64,000 nt of DNA from Pseudomonadota bacterium. GTDB lineage: Bacteria; Pseudomonadota; Gammaproteobacteria; Burkholderiales; Burkholderiaceae_B. Position numbers and translations under genes: made by a program. Positions 8,271-16,541 of the stretch are shown here, in pieces. Within the stretch, counting starts at the first letter, position 1. Every line of letters begins with the position of its first letter. The notes beneath the pieces were generated by a model, which made no database searches, was not told the DNA's origin, and was given only the letters and a program-made list of their open reading frames with translations. The stretch is taken from the NCBI GenBank assembly GCA_023423975.1, contig JAFAEO010000004.1, positions 1 to 64,000 on the forward strand. Direction: 5' to 3'.

Positions 8271-9665
8271 TCAATAGCGATAATGATCGGGCTTGAATGG
8301 TCCCTGCGCAGGCACGCTGATGTAATCGGCCTGTTTCTGCGACAGCGTAGTCAGGTTCACACCCAGTTTTTTCAGATGCAGGCGCGCCACCTTCTCATCA
8401 AGATGCTTGGGCAACACATACACCTGGCCTTTCTTGTACTGCTCGGTACGGGTAAACAATTCGATCTGCGCAATAGTCTGGTTGGTAAACGACGCAGACA
8501 TCACAAATGAAGGATGACCGGTAGCGCAACCCAGATTGACCAGGCGACCCTTGGCCAGCAAAATAATACGTTTGCCATCGGGGAAAGTAATGTGATCAAC
8601 CTGAGGCTTGATCTCTTCCCATTGCAAATCTTCGACGGCAGCCACATCAATCTCATTGTCAAAGTGACCAATATTGCAGACGATGGCTTCGTTTTTCATG
8701 CGTTCCATATGATCACGTGTAATCACATGGTAGTTGCCGGTAGCCGTAACAAAGATATCCGCCTTGTCCGCAGCCTCTTCCATGGTAACCACTTTGTAGC
8801 CTTCCATGGATGCCTGCAGGGCGCAAATCGGATCAATTTCGGTGACCCATACCTGGGCGCGCAGAGCAGATAGCGCCTGGGCACAACCCTTGCCCACATC
8901 GCCAAAGCCAGCCACAACCGCAATCTTGCCGGCGATCATCACATCGGTCGCACGCTTGATGCCATCGACCAGCGACTCACGGCAGCCATACAGGTTATCG
9001 AATTTGGATTTGGTCACCGAGTCGTTGACGTTGATGGCGGGAATATGCAATTCACCCTTCTGTGCCATCTGATACAGGCGATGCACGCCGGTTGTGGTCT
9101 CTTCGGTAACACCAATGATATTGGCCAGCCTTGTGGAGTACCAGGTGGCATCTTTGGCCAGGCGCTCGCGAATGGCGGCAAATAGCACGGTTTCCTCTTC
9201 GCTGCCCGGATTGTCCAGCACGGAAATGTCTTTTTCCGCCTTGGCGCCCAGATGCAACAGGGTGGTGGCGTCGCCGCCATCATCCAGGATCATATTGGCC
9301 TGTTCACCCGGCCAGTCGAAAATGCGGTGTGTATATTCCCAGTAATCGGCCAGTGTTTCGCCCTTAATAGCAAAGACAGGTACGCCACTGGCAGCAATGG
9401 CGGCGGCAGCGTGATCCTGGGTAGAGAAAATATTGCAAGAAGCCCAACGGACCTCGGCACCCAGCGCTGTGAGCGTTTCGATCAGCACACCGGTCTGGAT
9501 GGTCATGTGCAGGCTGCCGGCAATGCGGGCGCCCTTGAGCGGTTGGGATTTGGCGAACTCTTCGCGCGTGGCCATCAGGCCCGGCATTTCGGTTTCGGCA
9601 ATGGACAGTTCACGGCGGCCCCAGTCGGCCAGCGCAATATCGGCAATTTTGTAATCAGCAGTCAT
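8271..9665 (-). CDS. ahcY: S-adenosylhomocysteine hydrolase
   Basis: AhcY splits S-adenosylhomocysteine into adenosine and homocysteine, removing the product inhibitor of methyltransferases. The protein shows GSLHMTIQTGVLIETL, NLYGCRESLVDGIKRATDVMIAGK, the NAD-binding GFGDVGKGCAQAL, and the conserved C-terminus KPDHYRY. At about 464 residues it is the longer bacterial form. I prefer ATG 9665 because AGGA lies eight bases before it; ATG 9674, nine bases upstream, is the alternative. An SAH riboswitch lies 73 bp upstream, so expression should rise when the substrate accumulates. Confidence 0.96.
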   Translation of the reverse strand: MTADYKIADIALADWGRRELSIAETEMPGLMATREEFAKSQPLKGARIAGSLHMTIQTGVLIETLTALGAEVRWASCNIFSTQDHAAAAIAASGVPVFAIKGETLADYWEYTHRIFDWPGEQANMILDDGGDATTLLHLGAKAEKDISVLDNPGSEEETVLFAAIRERLAKDATWYSTRLANIIGVTEETTTGVHRLYQMAQKGELHIPAINVNDSVTKSKFDNLYGCRESLVDGIKRATDVMIAGKIAVVAGFGDVGKGCAQALSALRAQVWVTEIDPICALQASMEGYKVVTMEEAADKADIFVTATGNYHVITRDHMERMKNEAIVCNIGHFDNEIDVAAVEDLQWEEIKPQVDHITFPDGKRIILLAKGRLVNLGCATGHPSFVMSASFTNQTIAQIELFTRTEQYKKGQVYVLPKHLDEKVARLHLKKLGVNLTTLSQKQADYISVPAQGPFKPDHYRY

Positions 9666-9682
9666 AGTTTTCATCCTGAAAC

Positions 9683-9736
9683 ATACTGCGATGCCGACTG
9701 TGAGTTACGTCTCACCATAGACCAGCAACGCAGTAT
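9683..9736 (-). promoter_or_regulatory. long hairpin between SAH aptamer and ahcY start
   Basis: ATACTGCG (9683-9690) pairs with CGCAGTAT (9729-9736), enclosing an inner hairpin GTGAG/CTCAC (9700-9704 with 9711-9715). It directly follows the riboswitch and precedes the ribosome site, so it is a candidate part of the expression platform. This is inference from base-pairing only. Confidence 0.5.
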
Positions 9737-9737
9737 A

Positions 9738-9815
9738 TGATGAGCGCGGTTCGTTACCTGATCGTATCCTGAGCCTGGCATGACGGGAAAGTCATGTCGC
9801 AACGCCCCTCAGGAC
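9738..9815 (-). promoter_or_regulatory. S-adenosylhomocysteine (SAH) riboswitch
   Basis: Read on the - strand the segment has the conserved order of the SAH aptamer: CCTGAGGGGCGTTGCGAC, a hairpin CATGAC/GTCATG, CCAGGCTCAGG closing the first stem (CCTGAG with CTCAGG), and then ACCGCGCTCATC, whose GCGCTCA matches the pseudoknot strand. SAH riboswitches are known upstream of ahcY in beta- and gammaproteobacteria and turn expression on when SAH is bound. A TATAAT -10 box lies just upstream at 9822-9827, next to the metK stop, so the leader has its own promoter. Confidence 0.88.
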
Positions 9816-9821
9816 ACGACG

Positions 9822-9827
9822 ATTATA
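9822..9827 (-). promoter_or_regulatory. -10 box for the ahcY leader
   Basis: Perfect TATAAT on the - strand, about 7 bp upstream of the SAH aptamer and 2 bp beyond the metK stop codon. The -35 region falls inside the last metK codons and is weak. Confidence 0.6.
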
Positions 9828-9829
9828 CC

Positions 9830-10996
9830 TTAAGCGATGGCTTTTTTCAGAACAGCAGCCTTGTCCAGCGCTTCCCAGCTGAACTCGGGCTCCGAGCGAC
9901 CAAAGTGTCCATAGGCGGCAGATTTGGTATAGATCGGGCGCAGCAGATCCAGCATCTGCACAATGCCGCGCGGACGCAGGTCAAAATGCTCGCGTACCAG
10001 TTTGGCAATGTCGTCGTCAGGAATGACACCGGTGCCTTCGGTATACACGGTAATGTTGATGGGCTCGGCCACACCGATGGCGTAGCTCACCTGAATCTGG
10101 CACTGGCGCGCCAGGCCCGCAGCGACAATATTCTTGGCCACATAACGTGCGGCGTAAGCAGCAGAACGATCAACCTTGGAAGGATCCTTTCCTGAAAACG
10201 CGCCGCCGCCGTGCGGGCAAGCGCCGCCATAGGTATCAACAATGATCTTGCGTCCGGTCAGGCCGCAATCGCCCTGAGGACCGCCAATAATGAACTTGCC
10301 CGTCGGATTGATCAGAAATTTGGTATCGGGGGTGATCAGGCCGTCAGCAAACGTCGGCTTGATAATGTCTTCGATGACCGCTTCGCGGATCGCTTCCTGG
10401 GAAATATCCGGGGCGTGCTGGGTAGAGAGTACAACGGTATGGACCTCTACCGGCTTGCCATCGACATAGCGGAACGTGACCTGGGATTTGGCATCGGGAC
10501 GCAGCCAGGGCAGGCGGCCGTCCTTGCGCAGTTCGCTCTGGCGCTGCACCAGACGGTGGGCATACCAGATGGGCGCAGGCATGAGATCCGGAGTTTCGTC
10601 GCACGCGAAACCAAACATCAGGCCCTGATCTCCAGCGCCCTGGTTCAGAATATCTTCTTCGCTGCGGTCTACTCCCTGGGCAATGTCGGGTGACTGCTTG
10701 TCATAGGCCACCAGGACGGCGCAACCCTTGTAGTCAATACCATATTCGGTATTGTCATAGCCAATGCGCTTGATCGTATCGCGCGCGATCTGAATATAGT
10801 CGATGTTGGCTTTGGTGCTGATTTCTCCGGCCAGGACAACCAGGCCGGTATTGCACAGCGTTTCGGCAGCCACGCGGGAGTTGGGATCCTGCTCTAGCAG
10901 CGCATCAAGAATGGCGTCGGAAATCTGGTCAGCAACCTTATCGGGGTGACCTTCGGAAACGGATTCGGAAGTAAATAGAAAATCGTTGTGGGCCAT
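9830..10996 (-). CDS. metK: S-adenosylmethionine synthetase
   Basis: MetK joins methionine and ATP to make S-adenosylmethionine. The protein is 388 residues from MAHNDFLFTSESVSEGHPDKVADQ; an upstream in-frame extension to 11056 is not family-like and was excluded. Clear motifs are GHPDKVADQISDAILDALL, GAGDQGLMFGFA (ATP binding) and GGGAFSGKDPSKVDRSAAYAARY. With ahcY and metF it covers SAM synthesis, SAH disposal and methyl supply. The leader (10997-11160) holds a hairpin but no riboswitch that I recognise. Confidence 0.97.
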   Translation of the reverse strand: MAHNDFLFTSESVSEGHPDKVADQISDAILDALLEQDPNSRVAAETLCNTGLVVLAGEISTKANIDYIQIARDTIKRIGYDNTEYGIDYKGCAVLVAYDKQSPDIAQGVDRSEEDILNQGAGDQGLMFGFACDETPDLMPAPIWYAHRLVQRQSELRKDGRLPWLRPDAKSQVTFRYVDGKPVEVHTVVLSTQHAPDISQEAIREAVIEDIIKPTFADGLITPDTKFLINPTGKFIIGGPQGDCGLTGRKIIVDTYGGACPHGGGAFSGKDPSKVDRSAAYAARYVAKNIVAAGLARQCQIQVSYAIGVAEPINITVYTEGTGVIPDDDIAKLVREHFDLRPRGIVQMLDLLRPIYTKSAAYGHFGRSEPEFSWEALDKAAVLKKAIA

Positions 10997-11110
10997 GTTG
11001 CGTCCAATTAATAGTGTCAAAACAAAACCGACATTCTTAAAAAGAACGCGCAGCACCGGATGGGATTAATACTGGCGCGACGCTTTAGCGGAATGTATCT
11101 GAATACGACC

Positions 11111-11130
11111 GCATGCCAATCCTGGCATGC
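11111..11130. promoter_or_regulatory. inverted repeat in the metK leader region
   Basis: GCATGCC and GGCATGC flank a 6-base loop, about 115 bp upstream of the metK ATG. It could be an operator or a leader hairpin. It does not match a SAM riboswitch class I know. Confidence 0.35.
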
Positions 11131-11274
11131 GCACCGTGTTATTTCAGCTGTCGCCCCGCAAGTTGTCGGTTAACTCAGCGACCGGAAATCATTTTATGAC
11201 AATTTGACTGCGAAGGCCTGAAAAACCCTGATAGCAGTAGATAAAAGGCAGCCCGGCGCAACGACACGGCGCGC

Positions 11275-11448
11275 ATGGGCAAGGTGATTGCCGTTAAGGA
11301 CTGCAAACGGGAACAGGCTGCCTTCGTAGAAAACGAGGCAGATAAATACGGCGCAACGGCTGAATGCAAGAGCATGGATTTGCAGAAAGTATCGCCGTGG
11401 CAGGCGCCAGGCGCTTTTGCCACGGCGCTGATGAGCAGCAGACGGTAA
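11275..11448 (+). CDS. possible small protein, 57 residues
   Basis: Open frame ATG 11275 to TAA 11446-11448, predicting a charged protein with two Cys (MGKVIAVKDCKREQAAF start). It is too short for routine calling. It has no clear ribosome site and no family I recognise. It is followed at once by a GC-rich hairpin (11451-11470) and then by the better-supported 22-residue peptide gene, so the two could share a transcript. It may be spurious. Confidence 0.3.
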   Translation: MGKVIAVKDCKREQAAFVENEADKYGATAECKSMDLQKVSPWQAPGAFATALMSSRR

Positions 11449-11450
11449 AA

Positions 11451-11470
11451 GGCCCGACCGAAGCCGGGCC
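11451..11470 (+). terminator. GC-rich hairpin between two small reading frames
   Basis: GGCCCG and CGGGCC pair around an 8-base loop. No T run follows, so termination is uncertain; it could be a processing or stability hairpin. Confidence 0.35.
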
Positions 11471-11490
11471 AATCTGATAAGGAGCGTACG

Positions 11491-11559
11491 ATGAAGCAGA
11501 TCGTATTTCTACTTATCCTGATCGTATTGATGCTGGTATTTATGACGCCAGCCTATTGA
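11491..11559 (+). CDS. 22-residue hydrophobic membrane peptide
   Basis: ATG 11491 to TGA 11557-11559 encodes a 22-residue peptide that is one transmembrane helix: MKQ, then IVFLLILIVLMLVFM, then TPAY. A good Shine-Dalgarno AAGGAG (11479-11484) sits six bases before the ATG, and a perfect 8-bp inverted repeat (11566-11573 with 11584-11591) follows the stop. Start signal, compact hydrophobic core and flanking hairpins make it a credible small membrane protein in an otherwise empty gap. Function is unknown. It has no dissociable toxin hallmark such as an antisense RNA that I can see. Confidence 0.6.
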   Translation: MKQIVFLLILIVLMLVFMTPAY

Positions 11560-12107
11560 TCAGGGACCGGTACGGTACGGGCTGTACCGGTTCAGGTGTT
11601 AATGTACTGAATTGTCCGGGATTTTGTCAATTGTGGAAAACAGAGGGAGGCAATGTCCGTGCCTGTAAACATCTAGGGCCGCCACAATCCAGGACTCGTC
11701 TGTAAACACACCATCGTAGAACGGGCCAGCGACATCAGAAATTGCGTAACCTGGCTGCGTCACCCTCACCAACGGCGAGACGCCCGATGCTGCCGACATG
11801 GTTAATTGCGGCAAATCGTATTGAGAACCACGCTGCAGTATGGATAACCATGCCGGACGATTGCGGAAAACGCCGCCGCACTGATTGACAGCTGCAATGC
11901 TAATATTCCTGGCTTTACCGAACCGCCCGTCTTGCTGCTCCAGGCAAGCACCTGGACAATGCGATCTCTTTCTCCATTACAATCGAAAAAAATCCAGGAC
12001 CGGACCCGTCTGCCGGCAATGCCACCAGACAGGCAGCCAGCGACGTGCCTGCCACGGCGCACTCTGCCCATACGTATTGTCAGGACGCACTTCGCTTATC
12101 TTCAAAC
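11560..12107. other. gene-poor gap before lpxL
   Basis: It contains the hairpin ACCGGTAC/GTACCGGT (11566-11591), a possible stop signal for the small peptide gene. A 71-codon frame on the - strand (11599-11814) has a protein-like composition but no recognisable family or ribosome site. In Bordetella this spot can hold a second lpxL copy as I recall; I see no remnant of one here. Confidence 0.4.
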
Positions 12108-12992
12108 ATGATGAAATCCGCATTACTCGTTTTTCTTTTTCGCACCATCAATCTATTACCGGACAGCCTGCGTCTGGGTCTGGGCAGCATCTGCGCCACC
12201 CTGATGCGCGTGCTAATGAAGCGCCGCCGCTTTATCGTGCGCACCAATCTGCAATTGTGTTTCCCCGAGGCAACGCCAGCCCAGCGCGAGCGCTGGTTGC
12301 GGGAACACTTTCGTGCCCTTGCCCAGACCATGATTGATCGCGCCGTCTTATGGTACGGCTCGGAAGATAAAATCCGCCGCATGGTGCACCTGAGTGGTTA
12401 CGAACACATTCAGAACAGCATCGACTCATCCCGGCCCACTTTGATGTTCGCTCCGCATTTTGTCGGGCTGGATGCAGCCGCCACTATCTTGTCCATGCAT
12501 CTGGTCAAATCGGCCACCATGTACACGCCCGCATCCGATCCACAGGTGGATGCCATCATGATCAAGGGACGCGGTCGCTTCAACAAAGTGACGCAGATCT
12601 CTCGTAAGGAAGGCATCCGCAGTCTCATCCGGCAGTTGCGCCAGGGTACACCGGTGTATTACCTGCCCGACATGGACTTTGGTCGCGACGGCGCTATTTT
12701 CGTGCCGTTCTTTGGCGTGCCTGCTGCAACCCTGCCGGCAACCGCCCAGATCGCCCGAACCTGGAAGGCCGACGTGATTCCCATCGTGACGCGCTGGGAC
12801 AGTGCCACTGGTCACTATCACACCCAAGTGCTGCCCCCCTTTGCCGACTTTCCGGGCCAGATGAGCCTGGAGCAGGCCACGCTTTTCGGCAATCAACAGC
12901 TGGAAGCATGGGTGCGCGCCGATCCGCCCCAGTATTACTGGGTGCACCGACGCTTCAAAACCCGCCCCGAAGGGGAAAAGAAATTTTATTGA
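12108..12992 (+). CDS. lpxL: lipid A biosynthesis acyltransferase (LpxL/HtrB family)
   Basis: This encodes about 294 residues from the adjacent ATG codons 12108/12111; the longer frame from 12045 adds a non-family N-terminus. It transfers a secondary acyl chain to lipid A precursors at the inner membrane. The catalytic HX4D motif is visible as HFVGLD near residue 114, with PDMDFGRDGAIFVPFFG and a C-terminal YYWVHRRFKTRP, both typical of the family. An N-terminal hydrophobic segment would anchor it. It is upstream of dapF, as in Bordetella. Which acyl chain and position it uses cannot be read from sequence. Confidence 0.88.
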   Translation: MMKSALLVFLFRTINLLPDSLRLGLGSICATLMRVLMKRRRFIVRTNLQLCFPEATPAQRERWLREHFRALAQTMIDRAVLWYGSEDKIRRMVHLSGYEHIQNSIDSSRPTLMFAPHFVGLDAAATILSMHLVKSATMYTPASDPQVDAIMIKGRGRFNKVTQISRKEGIRSLIRQLRQGTPVYYLPDMDFGRDGAIFVPFFGVPAATLPATAQIARTWKADVIPIVTRWDSATGHYHTQVLPPFADFPGQMSLEQATLFGNQQLEAWVRADPPQYYWVHRRFKTRPEGEKKFY

Positions 12993-13071
12993 ATGCGCAT
13001 GGTCGTGGTGCTGCCACGCAGGATCGGCGATAATAATGTGCAATACAGCGGTTCAATCAGGAAAACGTTCA

Positions 13072-13959
13072 ATGATCTGGTCTTTCTCGAAAATGCACGG
13101 TGCCGGCAACGACTTTGTTGTGCTCGATGGCGTACGTCAGTCCATCGACATGACGCCCGAGCGCGCGCGCGCACTGGCGCACCGGCAATTTGGCATCGGC
13201 GCAGACCAGATCCTGCTGGTCGAAGCTCCAAGCCACCCAGAGGCCGATTTCCGCTACCGCATCTTCAATGCCGATGGCACTGAAGTTGAGCATTGCGGCA
13301 ATGGCGCGCGCTGTTTTGTCCGCTTTGTGCACGAACAGAAACTGTCTTCGCGCAATCCGCTGAAGGCCGAAATTGCAACCGGCCTGATTACGCTCGAAGA
13401 AGCCGACGACGCAACGGTCACGGTCAATATGGGGCAAACCCGTTTCGAACCCGAGGCGGTCGCATTTGACACGACTGATCTGCAAAGTACGCGCGATCAT
13501 GACGACACATTATGGTCGTTGCCGCTGGGCAATGGCGATACCGTCACGCTCTCGCTGGTTGCCATTTCCAATCCGCATGCCGTACAGATCGTCAGCGATG
13601 TGGCCAGCGCACCGGTTGCCGTGCAAGGCCCCCTGATCGAAGGGCATCCGCGCTTTGCCAATCGCGTTAATGCCGGGTTTATGCAAATCGTCGATACGCA
13701 TACGATCAACCTGCGGGTTTATGAACGCGGGGCCGGCGAAACGCTGGCCTGCGGCACCGGCGCCTGCGCTGCGGTGGTCGCGGGCATCCGGCGCGGTCGT
13801 CTGCAATCGCCGGTGACCGTCCATACGCGCGGCGGCGATCTGAACATCGCCTGGGATGGCACGCAAATTACCATGCGCGGCCCGGCTGTGACGGTATTTT
13901 CAAGTGAAATAAACATTGATCGTCTGGTTGCGCAGTATCGCAACAGCACTGCTTTATAA
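13072..13959 (+). CDS. dapF: diaminopimelate epimerase
   Basis: DapF interconverts LL- and meso-diaminopimelate for lysine and peptidoglycan synthesis, without a cofactor. I start at ATG 13072 (MIWSFSKMHGAGNDFVVLD), with AGGA upstream, not at 13036. Both catalytic cysteines are in their motifs: ADGTEVEHCGNGARC and ERGAGETLACGTGACAA. Length is about 295 residues. It leads a compact + strand set dapF-DUF484-xerC, with 12 bp to the next gene; the same order is found in many proteobacteria. Confidence 0.96.
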   Translation: MIWSFSKMHGAGNDFVVLDGVRQSIDMTPERARALAHRQFGIGADQILLVEAPSHPEADFRYRIFNADGTEVEHCGNGARCFVRFVHEQKLSSRNPLKAEIATGLITLEEADDATVTVNMGQTRFEPEAVAFDTTDLQSTRDHDDTLWSLPLGNGDTVTLSLVAISNPHAVQIVSDVASAPVAVQGPLIEGHPRFANRVNAGFMQIVDTHTINLRVYERGAGETLACGTGACAAVVAGIRRGRLQSPVTVHTRGGDLNIAWDGTQITMRGPAVTVFSSEINIDRLVAQYRNSTAL

Positions 13960-13971
13960 AGGAACGTACTC

Positions 13972-14634
13972 ATGTCTGAAGCTGCCACACTGACAGCAGA
14001 AACCGTCGCACAATTTCTGCAGGACAACCCTGCTTTTTTTGATGAGCACGCCGATATTTTTTCATCGCTGAAAGTGCCCCACCCTCATGCCCGCAACACG
14101 CTATCACTGGGCGAACGCCAAATCCTGACACTGCGCACGCGCAACAAGGAACTGGAGTGGAAGCTTTCTGAACTGCTGCACAACGCCAATTCCAACGAAG
14201 CCATCAGCGATCATGTCACGCTCTGGTGTACGCACATGCTGGCAGAGCAGGACCCCCAGCGGCTGCCGCAACGCGTGGTAGACGGGCTGCGCCAGGAATT
14301 CGATATGCTGGAAGTTGCCCTGCGCCTGTGGAATCTTCCTGCCCTCAAAGACGAGCGCTTCCAGGGCACCGACGATATGCTCCAGGCCTTTGTGGCCGGC
14401 CTGCAGAAACCCTATTGCGGTCAGGAAGGCTATCTACCGGCGCATGGCTGGTTCGACAGCAAGCCCGGTTCGGTCGCCATGGTGCCGTTAACCCATGAGG
14501 GGCGCACCATTGGCGTGCTGGTCTTCGCCGCAGAAGGCACCGAGCACTTCAAGCCGGACATGGGCACGACATTTCTTGAGATTCTCGGCAAGCTGGCCAG
14601 CGCTTGTTTAAGCCGCCTGAATTACACCGCCTGA
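13972..14634 (+). CDS. DUF484 family protein
   Basis: This encodes 220 residues. The N-terminal segment TVAQFLQDNPAFFDEHADIFSSLKVPHPH and the helical stretch LSLGERQILTLRTRNKELEWKLSELL are the DUF484 signature, followed by a GAF-like C-terminal half ending at FLEILGKLASACLSRL. DUF484 sits between dapF and xerC in many beta- and gammaproteobacteria; its role is not established. Close spacing to dapF and xerC suggests cotranscription. Confidence 0.9.
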   Translation: MSEAATLTAETVAQFLQDNPAFFDEHADIFSSLKVPHPHARNTLSLGERQILTLRTRNKELEWKLSELLHNANSNEAISDHVTLWCTHMLAEQDPQRLPQRVVDGLRQEFDMLEVALRLWNLPALKDERFQGTDDMLQAFVAGLQKPYCGQEGYLPAHGWFDSKPGSVAMVPLTHEGRTIGVLVFAAEGTEHFKPDMGTTFLEILGKLASACLSRLNYTA

Positions 14635-14674
14635 CACCTGCCGTACCGACCTTCGGCCAGGTGCAGCAGTACTT

Positions 14675-15655
14675 ATGGAAAGCGCCATGACACGCACTCT
14701 GCCCGATGCAATGGAAAAATGGCTGGCCTACCTGCAAACCAACCAGCGGTACGCCAGCCACACGTTGTCTGCCTATCGGCGCGATCTGGTGCTGTTGCTG
14801 GGTTTCTACCCGGACATCCCGCCCGAGAATCTGAGCAATGCTCAAATACGACACGCCATCGCACGGCTGCACGCCCAGGATTACAGCCCGCGCAGCCTGG
14901 CTCGCATTCTGTCGGCGTGGCGCGGCTTTTATCAATGGTGGATTCCTCAAACCACGGTCAAAGTCAACCCTGCCCTGGATGTAAAGACGCCCAAGATTGC
15001 CCGTTCGCTTCCCAAGGCGCTGTCAGTGGAGCAAACCCAGGCGCTGCTGGATCATCCCACCGTGGCCACTGGCACAGAACCGGCCGATCTGCGCGATCAG
15101 GCTATGTTCGAAGTGCTCTATTCCAGCGGCTTGCGCCTGGCAGAGCTGGTCAGTCTGGACATCCGTTACACGCGCAAGGACGGCTATGAATCGGTCAGTT
15201 GGCTCAACCTGGATGAAGGCGAGGTCACGGTTACCGGCAAAGGCGGCAAAACGCGCAGCGTGCCATTGGGCCGCAGCGCCATTGGCGCCGTAACGCAATG
15301 GCTGGCGGTCAGGCATAAACTGCTACCGCCAGGCAGCACGACCGACGATCAGTCTGCGGTGTTTCTGGGCACCCGCGGTCGCCGCATTGCCCCGCGGGTT
15401 GTTCAATTACAACTGAAAAAACTAAGCCTGCGCAGTGGCATTCCCGCGCAGGTGCACCCTCACGTCCTGCGTCACAGCTTTGCCAGCCACGTCCTGCAAT
15501 CGGCGCAGGATCTGCGGGCGGTGCAGGAAATGCTGGGACACGCCAATATTGCCACCACGCAAATTTATACGAGGCTGGATTTTCAGCATCTGGCCCAGGT
15601 GTACGACAAGGCCCATCCCCGCGCCAAAATGGACGACACGGATAAAGAGAAATAA
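14675..15655 (+). CDS. xerC: site-specific tyrosine recombinase XerC
   Basis: XerC with XerD resolves chromosome dimers at dif. The 326-residue protein has an N-terminal SAM-like DNA-binding domain (residues 10-100) and a C-terminal catalytic domain. Catalytic residues are all visible: Arg154 in SSGLRLAEL, Lys189 in TGKGGKTR, His263 and Arg266 in HPHVLRHSFASH, His289 in LGHANIATTQIYT and the nucleophile Tyr298. ATG 14687 is a possible alternative start. Its position after DUF484 supports XerC over XerD. The gene is convergent with znuB. Confidence 0.94.
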   Translation: MESAMTRTLPDAMEKWLAYLQTNQRYASHTLSAYRRDLVLLLGFYPDIPPENLSNAQIRHAIARLHAQDYSPRSLARILSAWRGFYQWWIPQTTVKVNPALDVKTPKIARSLPKALSVEQTQALLDHPTVATGTEPADLRDQAMFEVLYSSGLRLAELVSLDIRYTRKDGYESVSWLNLDEGEVTVTGKGGKTRSVPLGRSAIGAVTQWLAVRHKLLPPGSTTDDQSAVFLGTRGRRIAPRVVQLQLKKLSLRSGIPAQVHPHVLRHSFASHVLQSAQDLRAVQEMLGHANIATTQIYTRLDFQHLAQVYDKAHPRAKMDDTDKEK

Positions 15656-15683
15656 GGTTTTTTTGCTAGTAACCGAATCTTTG

Positions 15684-16541
15684 CTAGCGGCCGGAGCGTA
15701 GCAGACCATGCTGCTTGCCAAATAGCATTGACACAATATACAAGGCGCCCGCTGACAGAATGATGGCGCTGGAAGCGGGCAGGCCGAAGTGATAGGACAG
15801 CACCAGGCCGATATAAGAGGCCACAACGCCCAGACACACAGCCAGAACCAGTTGCCAGCCTAACGTACGTCCCCAGAAGCGCGCCGCGGCGGCCGGCAGC
15901 ATCATCATCCCCACCACCAGCAGGGTGCCCATGACCTGGTAGCCGGCCACCAGATTGACCACCAGCAGAATCAGAAAGCCGCCATGAACCAGCGAGCCGC
16001 CGCCGCCTTCCATTTTCAGAAAAGCCGGATCAAGACATTCGATGACCAATGGCCGGTACATCAGTGCAAGCACAACCAGCGTCACACTGGAGACGCACAT
16101 GATAAAAACCAGGTGGCTGTCATCGAGCCCCAGCACGGTGCCGAACAGCACGTGTAACAGATCCAGATTGGAGCCTTTGAGCGAAATCAACAACACGCCA
16201 AGACCCAGCGATATCAGGTAAAACGCAGCAAAACTGGCATCCTCTTTCAATCCGGTGGATCGAGCCACACTGCCAGCAAGCACGGCAACCAGCAAACCGG
16301 TGGCCAGCCCGCCGACCAGCATTGCCGTCATGGACACGCCGGCCAGCAGGAAGGCCACAGCCACGCCGGGTAAAATGGCGTGCGACATGGAGTCGGCCAT
16401 CAGGCTCATGCGCCGCAGAATCAAAAATACGCCCAGCGGTCCTGCGGCCAGCGACACGAATATCGAACCGAACAGGGCCCGGCTCATAAACGCAAATTCG
16501 GTAAAAGGCGTAAGCAGCGCCGCAACAACCGCCTCCATCAA
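15684..16541 (-). CDS. znuB: zinc ABC transporter permease
   Basis: This encodes 285 residues with about eight hydrophobic helices. It belongs to the ABC-3 permease family: FMSRALFGSIFVSLAAGPLGVFLILRRMSLMADSMSHAILPGVA near the N-terminus is the ZnuB/MntB signature. It imports zinc (or manganese in relatives). It overlaps the ATPase gene by 4 bp and shares its promoter region with zur, which favours zinc. No periplasmic binding protein gene (znuA) is next to it. Confidence 0.88.
   Translation of the reverse strand: MMEAVVAALLTPFTEFAFMSRALFGSIFVSLAAGPLGVFLILRRMSLMADSMSHAILPGVAVAFLLAGVSMTAMLVGGLATGLLVAVLAGSVARSTGLKEDASFAAFYLISLGLGVLLISLKGSNLDLLHVLFGTVLGLDDSHLVFIMCVSSVTLVVLALMYRPLVIECLDPAFLKMEGGGGSLVHGGFLILLVVNLVAGYQVMGTLLVVGMMMLPAAAARFWGRTLGWQLVLAVCLGVVASYIGLVLSYHFGLPASSAIILSAGALYIVSMLFGKQHGLLRSGR

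Noticed and set aside
10997..11140. Possible SAM riboswitch upstream of metK
   Set aside because: The hairpin is simple and lacks the conserved cores of SAM-I, SAM-II or SAM-IV types.
11175..11472. Open frames on the - strand overlapping the small + strand frames
   Set aside because: No ribosome site, no recognisable family and Arg/Ser/Leu-biased composition typical of an antisense shadow.
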